This document shows positions 47,741-55,691 of a stretch of DNA of 64,000 bases, one piece after another. The DNA comes from Symsagittifera roscoffensis (Eukaryota > Xenacoelomorpha > Acoela > Convolutidae). The stretch spans positions 71,735,465 to 71,799,464 of the forward strand of contig NC_087064.1 in assembly GCF_963678635.1 (NCBI RefSeq). The letters run 5' to 3'. Position 1 is the stretch's first letter, and every line of letters starts with the position of its first letter. The notes beneath the pieces are model-generated. The model did no database searches and had not been told where the DNA came from. It worked only from the letters and a program-made list of their open reading frames with translations. Made by a program: the position numbers and the translations under genes.

Positions 47741-49252
47741 CATTAGCATTTACACACTGGCTAAACGGAGAACAAAACACGAAAAACAATATAAAGGAAA
47801 TAAATAAATAATCAGCACCAGCATTCAACTACCGAAACATGATCCAAAATAACATTTCTCTGTCAGAACAGGTTCAGTTTGATTTCAAAGTTTTCCAAAT
47901 GATAATTTTTTTTCGTTTTCATTTCACGATATTTTACGGAAAAGGAACAGTTTCAATTACAACTAGTGATAATGGTGTTGTAAGATTCATAAGAATTACT
48001 CGTCAGGTTGATCACCACCGATTAATTTTTACAGCGATCACGATTTTAAAAATACTTCTGGAATCGAGATTTAAACTGTCCCATGATTACCTCAGATATC
48101 ATCGTGTTTCAACACATTTTCAAAAACTGGCACTAAATTGGACTGAATAAAAAATATAGTTTTCTCAGATATTTTAAGAATTAACGTAACAGTAGAATAA
48201 TTCAAAAACCATTAAATACTGTCCGTTTAAAAAACAGAAATTATTGCTGGTTTCTGTTTATATATATCAATTTTATTTGGACCAAGCAAAAAAGAAGCTG
48301 GAAAGATATCACAACAAAAACGACATTAGCTTATAAAACTAATAATTATGATGACACAGTCAGCTGTTTCATTAGCTGGAAGATTTTCTGCAAAAACTTC
48401 ACACTGCTAGCTTTGAAATTAGGCGTACGAAGAAATTCAGAAACATTTTTCCTTTCAAATTTTGTACTGATCGCCCTCTGCATAAAAAAAATTCCACAAA
48501 CAATTTCAAACCAGGCAAGTTACTTCTGAAAAAAATTTATTCCTTCTAATTTCATAGCCCTACATAATTTCTTGCCCAATTTATCACATAAAACCAATAT
48601 AAAAATATATAAAAAGTTTAAAATCAAACCTATAGATAAACACAAACTGCCATAGATACTAATAAGGAAAACCGATAGAGGCATACTGAAACTTCTCAAA
48701 GAAAACCAATCTCTAGAAGAAAAAAAACAGTTACTCAAATTAATATCCAGACCGCACACAATTTAAGGAAGATCACTAACGTTATCTATGAAACTCAGTA
48801 AATATCGAATAAAAAACAGAGAAATTAGCCCATAGAAACCGCTTGCTTGAACATTACCACGTAAAATATGATTAATTTTGTTATGAGACTATTTGTTTAA
48901 AGAAGGCTCCTATCAATCATTGATCGAAAATTTAAAAAAAACAAGACATCAAATTAAAACCACATTTGAATCATCAAACGTTTTGAAATTCCATTGGCTT
49001 TGTTTGAATATCTGCTTGTCAAAATTTATCACAGACAAAAGTAAACACTCTTAACAATCATAGCAATCAAGGCAAAATTATAAAAGACACTAATTCAGAA
49101 TTTCACGATTTCAATTCATGAAGAAAACATGTATATAAGGGCCAACCGATGAAACCTAAAAGCCTAAGAAGAATTAAAAACTTAATTTTAGTACACGACA
49201 ATTTTGCAGTGTTTGATTAACTAAAGAATACAAAAAAGTAAGAAAACATGCC

Positions 49253-49665
49253 CTGGTAGGCAGGGGCGGATTTAAGGGGGGACCCCCCCTTCTCAAGGAT
49301 TTGACCCCATGCCGACCCAAAGGGTTCTACCTTTGTACTGACCCTAATTGACTGACCCTAAAATTTGTCTGAAGGCGCCTTTGGCGCCAAAACTTACTGA
49401 TTTTGAGGGGGTAGCACGCGCCGAGAAAACGTAAATTTTTGATCAAAATTTTTCAAAAATTGCCTATAAACGTTTTGTTTGGTATTTTTTCAAAAGAATG
49501 CCTGTTGCGCAGAAAATTTTGTCAAAATTATGTTCTTCGTAGTGATTTGGGAAGCCTCAGAAAATCACCTGGCTCTATTTAAAAAAAAATGTCGACAAAA
49601 TTTTCTTTTCGAAAATCCGCCCACCCTCCTCGAGAAAACCCTAGATCCCCGCCTCTGCTCGTAGG
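49253..49665. mobile_element. hAT-like MITE with 8-bp target duplication
   Basis: The element is 49261-49657. Its ends are CAGGGGCGGATTTAAGG and, inverted, CAGAGGCGGGGATCTAGG, which have the CAGGGGCGG form common in hAT-type elements. The flanking 8-mers are CTGGTAGG (49253-49260) and CTCGTAGG (49658-49665), 7 of 8 identical, as expected for a hAT target duplication with one mutation. It has no coding capacity and would need a transposase supplied in trans. A GGCGCCTTTGGCGCC palindrome lies inside. Confidence 0.8.
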
Positions 49666-50241
49666 TTTTCTTGCTGGATAAGGCGACTCCGAGACAACTC
49701 AGGGAGCTTTGCTCATTGTGACTCTCCACTCCTGGCGTCCACATTGAGTTTTTCATCCTCGATAAGCCTGGCGTCTAGAGCCGAGTGCTGGTCAAAATTA
49801 TCAATAATCTCACGCACCAAATATTTCACTTACAAATAAAACTAAACTTAAACAAAGTTTATGCTAGCGACAATCGTTGGGGAAAACAATCAATTCAAAC
49901 ACATAGGTAAATAAAGATCCCTATTGACAATTGTGAAACAGTTAGTTCAAACAATTAACAAATCTAACTATCATGCAAACGCAACTTATTTGAAAACCTG
50001 CAATTATTTGGAATTTTTTTCCTCAAAGAACTAACTGCTAATTTGAAATTTTTATACCAACGTGCCACTCTTCACTAAATCATTTGACGTAAGAATGCAC
50101 ATAACAATTTTCTATCTGGTCAAGATATAAAAACAAAATTTGAGTCATCACCTAGCAGTTGCTTGTCTTTGTCCTGGCATAAACAAATAGGCAACCCAGT
50201 TAAAAGCAGTATGTTTGGAATTTCAGAAAATAATTAATGAC

Positions 50242-50270
50242 CGGGAGGCCATGATCTAAAAGGCCTCCCG
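50242..50270. repeat. Perfect 9-bp-stem hairpin
   Basis: CGGGAGGCC (50242-50250) and GGCCTCCCG (50262-50270) separated by 11 AT-rich bases. Confidence 0.7.
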
Positions 50271-50334
50271 TTCTATAAATGGACATATATAGATATAGAG
50301 ATAGATCCTCTAAAATCAAAAATTTTATTTAGGC

Positions 50335-50680
50335 TGCTAAAAGCAATTTTCATAAATTTGCTCTAGACTTTATAATACCCTTCAACTCTCAATAAAGTTC
50401 TTCTGTTCTCCATTGATTTCTTTAGTTCGTGTTTTTATATAGTTTTTATTACTTATCGGATACCTTGTTTCTAAATTATATGCTCAAAAAGTGGATTCAG
50501 CGTTAAAAAAATTTTTTTTTCTACAATTGGGGTTTTGAACTGGACTTTTTAAATAAATCACTGTAGACTATGATGAATTTAAAAATTTGTTGGATTCTAG
50601 GCTCTTTCTGTGAATCATAAGCGTTTATTCGCTTACTCCAATCTGAAGTTATTTCTGATACCTGATTTAAAGTAAAACAA
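50335..50680 (-). repeat. Dispersed repeat family (minus copy c)
   Basis: The reverse complement aligns with 46600-46860 and, including the ATGATTCACA block, with about 47440-47740. It forms a long inverted pair with those copies. Confidence 0.6.
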
Positions 50681-50834
50681 TCACACCGGAACATTAAATA
50701 AATCCACAATTTTGTTCCGAATAAAATTTTTATGGGTTTTAAAAATATTGAATACAGTTTTAAAATTGTTTGTGTGTAAGGTCAGTGAGTCAGACAAACT
50801 TTCAGGAGTTAGGATTCAGTTTCAGTTTTAAAAT

Positions 50835-51074
50835 TTACTTTGCATAATGATCCCAATGATCATTCAGATTATACAATTCTTTTTTCCATTTAACTTGATG
50901 ATTTAACTTTGTGTCGCCCTGGTACTGCGTTCTTCCCTGACCCTGATTTGTCTGCGGTAGCTCGTTGAGGCCATGAAGGAAAACTTCAGATATATCCTTA
51001 TCAACCTGAATGCGAATACTGCAGATTGCATTCAGACACCTCAGCGCTGTTTGGCATTGTCGCTCTGCATTCAT
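50835..51074 (-). CDS. Unclassified 79-residue ORF, possible exon
   Basis: An ATG-initiated frame with a balanced protein-like composition (RCLNAICSIRIQVDKDISEV, then a Gln/Lys/His-rich half) in DNA that is less AT-rich than its surroundings. No family match, no convincing splice sites and no neighbours that help. It may be a small gene, an exon or chance. Confidence 0.25.
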   Translation of the reverse strand: MNAERQCQTALRCLNAICSIRIQVDKDISEVFLHGLNELPQTNQGQGRTQYQGDTKLNHQVKWKKELYNLNDHWDHYAK

Positions 51075-51879
51075 GCGGCTACATGTTTGGTGTTTGGTTC
51101 GTAACCGAACAAAAAAGGTTATTTTTTGATGTGAGAGCTTATAATTATTTCTTGTTTGACCAAAATGAAATTTTTTGAGGGGGCGGATTTTTTAAGAAAT
51201 TATATCAAAAATGTTATCAACCTTTTTTTAGGTTGCCCAAATTGATTTTCTCAGATCTCAAAAATCCTTGTAGAGACCCAATTGGCCTAAAAGTTTTGCG
51301 CCGCAGGCAAGTTTTGGAATTAAACAGGCAAAAAAAACGTTTCAGGCGCTTTGATCAAAAAGTTTGGGTCGGTAAGAGGTCGAGTTCCTGAAGGGGTGTG
51401 TTCAATGACAGTTTGTTAAAATCAGTATGTTTTATTCCTCTGATTATATTTGAATTTTCCTCTGGAGGCTACAAAAAAGAGCTGTTGCTCAGAAAATTCT
51501 GGGGAGTATCGCACCGATTTCTACATCAGCTGAGTATCTTCAACCTCATATCGCATTAAATTCAAAGAAATTCCATTTATAAATTAAGGCCGAACTGTCA
51601 GTTTTTTGCAAGAAGAGGAAACACATTTTTGAACTTTCTTTCTTTTGATTTAAAAACTTAAACGAGGAGTATTTTGTTTCAATGCAATGAGTCACTTACG
51701 TAAAAATTTGTCCATATACATTAGATTAGTCTCTGAAGAATTTTTTGTGCTTAAAATTTTCCAAAACAGCTTGAGTTTTTTTTGTAATTGTTATGGAAAT
51801 TTTACTAAAAACGTACAACTGCACAATTTGGCCTCGTAATGTTGTTTTTCAACAGTGTAGTCCTGCTAACTTGTACATT

Positions 51880-52320
51880 TTGAGTTATAACCGAAGTGGT
51901 TAACTCATAGAGTAATTTCGGATAGGGTACACCGTCTGCTCGTCACGCTATCTAATTTTCGGCCGGATAGATTCGTGCAACTTCTTAGTCTAATACCGAT
52001 CCTAATCTTACTCTTATACTATCTAGTCTCAGGTTGTTTAACTAGTCTCTGCTAGGCTCAATAGATCTAGGGTATACTGGTTTCTTGCGGCTGCTGAAGT
52101 CTTCTTGGAGAGTTAACTAATTTCTAAGTTAAATTCAATTCTCTCTGGTGCTGAAATTACAAGTAATTCCAGCACTTACCAATAAGTGGGTTGTTAGTTA
52201 GATGGATCATGATTGGTTAATATTAAATACTTTACAGTGGTAAAATATCTAATTTATCCAATCATAAAATGTAGTTTAGATCAGGTTCCACCCATCCGGG
52301 TTTTACAGAGTTTTTTAGAA
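51880..52320 (+). repeat. Dispersed repeat with conserved hairpin, copy 2
   Basis: Partner of 44930-45350. The hairpin GTGCTGAAATTAC-aa-GTAATTCCAGCAC is at 52148-52175. This copy carries an extra ~35 bp near 52020-52055. It lies on the 3' side of the younger Gypsy element, so a role as its 3' LTR is conceivable. However, neither an LTR edge nor a polypurine tract could be fixed. Confidence 0.75.
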
Positions 52321-53792
52321 TAGTCTTTCTGCAATTCGAAGGATGGATGATGGACGTTGGTATTTGGCGAACATCATAATTCTTCTGGGTTCTCTTGTTA
52401 GAGAAGTTCCAGGTTCAATCGCTGTGTCTTCTCATGACAACGACTGGGTTTTCGCAACAAACTCAAATCTGATTTCAGAATGGTTGGCTATGACAGGTTT
52501 TTTCGTTTCTTGTAGAGAACTTCTTTTGGGTTGACCTTGTCTGGGAATGGCGTGGAGATTGTGCGTGGAGGGGATGCCTGGTTACTCGGATCTGTACGTA
52601 TATTTGAACATCGAGGTGGTCATTGTTCTAGTTCAATGAAGTCATTTTCTGCGAAGTCAAGTCGTACTCTAAATCCTTTGAGTTGTGATTGTGGGCGGCA
52701 TATTGATTGTGGTTGGCCATTCTTTTTCGAGTGTAGTGGGTTCATTTTGTCTTTGGATGTTCGTCTTTGGTGTTGTATGCTGATCTATATACTGCAAAAT
52801 ATAATTTACATTTTATGAAATTTTTATTAGTTTGATGTTTTAATTATGATTTTGGTTAGTTGTTTTCACAAAAGCTTTTTGTTTTAGTTCAGTTATTTTG
52901 AAGAGTTACTCACCCTTGAGTACCTCTTATTAAAAATAGAAGTGTGGTCACAAAGCGTGGATGTAGCGCGGTGGGTTAGGCCGGCTATAGAGCATGCTCA
53001 GGACGTCCTCTCTGGTGGGTTAGGCCAGGAGTGGGAGTATGATTTTGTGCGGTTTCTTTGAGAGATCCTGTTATGTGATAACGTTTTATGTTGGGTTTAT
53101 GTTGGTCTTTCTTATGTTCCTTTGGTTGTGTCCTTTTTTCAAAAATCAAATTGTTTTTGGTATGGGTTTGTCTTTCGACTTTTTTGTGTTTTATTATTTC
53201 TTTCTTAGACTTTATAATATTCTTCAAAAGAATAAATTATCCAGTTTTAAACTGGGTTAATCCGGTTTGGGTACCGTTGGTTTCCTTTTCTTAGTCATGC
53301 TGTTATTCTATGTGTTGTGGTGTTTAGTAAGCTGCATTGGTTAGTTTTGTTTAGTATATAATTCCTTTCCAACCGGGTTAAAGGAAAGTTTGAAACTTGT
53401 TATCGTGTGTTAGAGTTGTTGAGTGTGAAAACTTAAAACTGAAATTCATTATTTAAACAATTCTTCGTGGGCGAGCTGTGCGAGTTTGGATAGAATTCTT
53501 TGTGCGAGTGAATGAAAATATCAAAAGGTTAGTACTGAATTTGCGTTTTATCAATTTACTACATAGAATTTCAATTTTACTGCTAGTTTTGGGGAAAAAT
53601 TAAGTTACAAATTTTCATCATTATTAGAATTACTGCTTTTTAGGGAAATAATTTATAAATTAATTTACTACATTTGTATGAACTTTATTTAATTTAGCTG
53701 GTGCAAAAGATTATTAGAGTTTTGAACAATTTGAAGAAGTTTTCTATTTTTTATTTTTCTTTTGTGTATTTTGCAGATAATCGAGATGGAGA
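52321..53792. other. Flank or 3' untranslated region of the younger Gypsy element, no confident gene
   Basis: On the minus strand a short frame near 52745-52620 and a Lys-rich 80-codon frame at 53227-52985 are open, but I cannot support either as a gene. A 13-bp direct repeat GGTGGGTTAGGCC lies at 52970-52982 and 53014-53026, next to a sequence resembling a Pol III A box. Confidence 0.4.
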
Positions 53793-53882
53793 CTAAAAAT
53801 CAAAATGAGACATGGATAAAGAATGGTTAGTTTTTTATTTTAAATTTATTAGTTTAGAATATATATAAATTATACTTACCTG
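53793..53882 (-). promoter_or_regulatory. Possible short intron after the last ORF (perfect 5' splice site)
   Basis: On the minus strand CAG|GTAAGT begins directly after the TAA stop of the 108-residue ORF (GT at 53879-53878). A T-rich acceptor ending TTTTTAG lies 87 bp on (AG at 53794-53793). It would be a 3'-UTR intron for that ORF, or could serve another spliced transcript. Confidence 0.4.
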
Positions 53883-54209
53883 TTAGTCGTCGGGGAAAAA
53901 ACCGTGGGGGAAGATGTCGTGGATTATGTCGGAATTTGTTAGTAACTTTGCTAGTATGCGAATGATGTTTTTAGTTTGAAGCAGTGGCCAAAGCAATTGA
54001 AGTGCTTTAATGGTTTTTAGTTCTTCAGTGCCAACTGCAAACTCATAAGGTGTGTTTTGGATGAGATTATATAATTTGTGGTTATATTTAGTGTTGTGGA
54101 TGAATTCTAATATGGGGATTTCCATAGGTTGAACAAATTCATGTGGGATAAGGAAGGGTCTGGATTCTTCTGCGTTGAAGGTCTTTGTGATGGGACAAAA
54201 AATATACAT
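53883..54209 (-). CDS. 108-residue ORF, last gene of the young Gypsy element
   Basis: An ATG-initiated frame starting 15 bp after the stop of the 488-residue ORF. It contains no obvious membrane segment. Hydrophobic residues are spread as in a small globular helical protein (KTIKALQLLWPLLQ). I recognise no domain. The tight spacing and shared strand suggest expression with the upstream ORFs. It may also be a C-terminal piece of the preceding protein separated by a stop. Confidence 0.5.
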   Translation of the reverse strand: MYIFCPITKTFNAEESRPFLIPHEFVQPMEIPILEFIHNTKYNHKLYNLIQNTPYEFAVGTEELKTIKALQLLWPLLQTKNIIRILAKLLTNSDIIHDIFPHGFFPDD

Positions 54210-54224
54210 TTGGGTTATGGGATC

Positions 54225-55691
54225 TTAATTGCGAAGAATACCGTGAAGGTTAGTATCTTTGATGCAATATGTGAAGTTAAGAAAAAATGGTGATGTGTAT
54301 TTAGAGTTAATAAATTGAAAACGATGGTGTGGTTGTCTTGATGGAGTGTGTAGGTCAAAGTGATTTTGTATGAAGCGATAATATGTATATGTGTGGGTTT
54401 GTTTAGTGCGTAACATAATATCGTGTGAGCAGTGCAAATCTCTTTCATGTGGTGCAAGGAAATGAAAGGTTAGTGAAAATAATTGAAATTTTTCTTTAAA
54501 ACTTTCGTAAGATTGTGTGTCGGTTAGTGCTTCAGAAATGATGTGATCGAATTTGCGATCAAATATATTGAGTGTAAATACATATGGTGTTTTGATGAAA
54601 CATTTTTCTGTGATTTGTGGGTTAGCGAAGCGATCATCATCTAAAAATTGATCTTGGTTAGTTCGGATGATGTTATGATCGTAATATTCTAGCGTATATT
54701 CGTTAGCTCGGGGTGCAGTGTATGTTTTTAGTGATTTTTTATATCCGATGTAAGTAAATTGTCTATGTGTTAGTGGTGTGGTGAGTCGATATAGCATATC
54801 TTTATTTCTTTCTATATCGATGTGAGTATTAGATAAAGGTAGGCAAAGGGGGTTAGTAAAATGATAATATGATGTCCAATGAAGTGTAGGCATTAAAACT
54901 TGTTCATCTACAAAACTACGTGTGTCGTTAGTGTCGTTAGGGGTGTTCAAGGTATACTGTGGAAATGAGGGTAGGGTGATGGCTAAAAAATCTTTCGTGT
55001 TAGTGTGATTTGGATGATTAATATATTCACGGGCTGTTCCTGGTTTTGTCGGAAATGGATGGTTCGGGAATTTTCTTTTGAAAGTGCTATAAGCTCTATT
55101 AGTGCTATTTGATGATTCGGTGGATGTGGAGGATGGTGCTAATGATGCGGTATAAGCTGAAGAGGGTGTAGGGGTAGGTGGGTTTAATGATTCTACTGTG
55201 GATGAAATCTGGTTTATAGTGAAATTTACGAGGTGGAAGGGTTGTTGTTGTAGGGTGATAAAATTATCTAGTTCCTGGGAGATTTGGGGAGTATCTGGAG
55301 AATTGGATGATCGGTCTGAATGAAATGAAGAGTAGGTTGAGGTGACTTGTGAAGCATAAGAGGGTGTCGAAATCGATGGGAGTGGGTCATTTGGCGGGAT
55401 TGGTTGAAAAGGGGGTTTTGAAAAAACTGAGGAGTTGGTTTGAAAATTATTGGATGGAGATGGTTCAGAGTCTGCAAATTCATCAGGGGTTTCAATATCT
55501 GGGTTATTGAGTTGTGAGATGGAGTATACAACTGAGATATGTGAATTAGTGTCTGAATTCATGCCTGATGTTACATTATTGGTTGGGAAATCGGGTGGCG
55601 GGAAAGCAAAAAGTGGAATTATTGTAATTGGAGTGTTGAGATTGGTTGGGTGGGAATTTGAGCGATGTAGGGATCCAAGTTGTCGGCTCAT
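54225..55691 (-). CDS. 488-residue protein of unknown type in the young Gypsy element
   Basis: The start ATG overlaps the envelope stop in an ATGA (55688-55691). Residues 1 to about 210 are low-complexity, rich in Ser, Thr, Pro and Asn, with no cysteine, and likely disordered. Residues about 210-488 look folded, with many Tyr, Phe, His and Asp and few Cys. There is no signal peptide, membrane helix or zinc knuckle, and no enzyme motif that I recognise. The two-part design is shared with the ORF before the envelope gene. It may be a virion, matrix or regulatory protein; no function can be assigned. Translation is probably coupled to envelope termination. Confidence 0.7.
   Translation of the reverse strand: MSRQLGSLHRSNSHPTNLNTPITIIPLFAFPPPDFPTNNVTSGMNSDTNSHISVVYSISQLNNPDIETPDEFADSEPSPSNNFQTNSSVFSKPPFQPIPPNDPLPSISTPSYASQVTSTYSSFHSDRSSNSPDTPQISQELDNFITLQQQPFHLVNFTINQISSTVESLNPPTPTPSSAYTASLAPSSTSTESSNSTNRAYSTFKRKFPNHPFPTKPGTAREYINHPNHTNTKDFLAITLPSFPQYTLNTPNDTNDTRSFVDEQVLMPTLHWTSYYHFTNPLCLPLSNTHIDIERNKDMLYRLTTPLTHRQFTYIGYKKSLKTYTAPRANEYTLEYYDHNIIRTNQDQFLDDDRFANPQITEKCFIKTPYVFTLNIFDRKFDHIISEALTDTQSYESFKEKFQLFSLTFHFLAPHERDLHCSHDIMLRTKQTHTYTYYRFIQNHFDLHTPSRQPHHRFQFINSKYTSPFFLNFTYCIKDTNLHGILRN

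Noticed and set aside
47839-48150. 103-codon plus-strand ORF
   Set aside because: AT-rich composition, no motif, no neighbours; expected by chance in 64 kb of such DNA.
53779-53825. Small plus-strand exon-like piece (tttgcag|...ATGGAGACT...|gttag)
   Set aside because: It lies on the antisense strand of the element, is 40-50 bp long, and has no continuing frame on either side.
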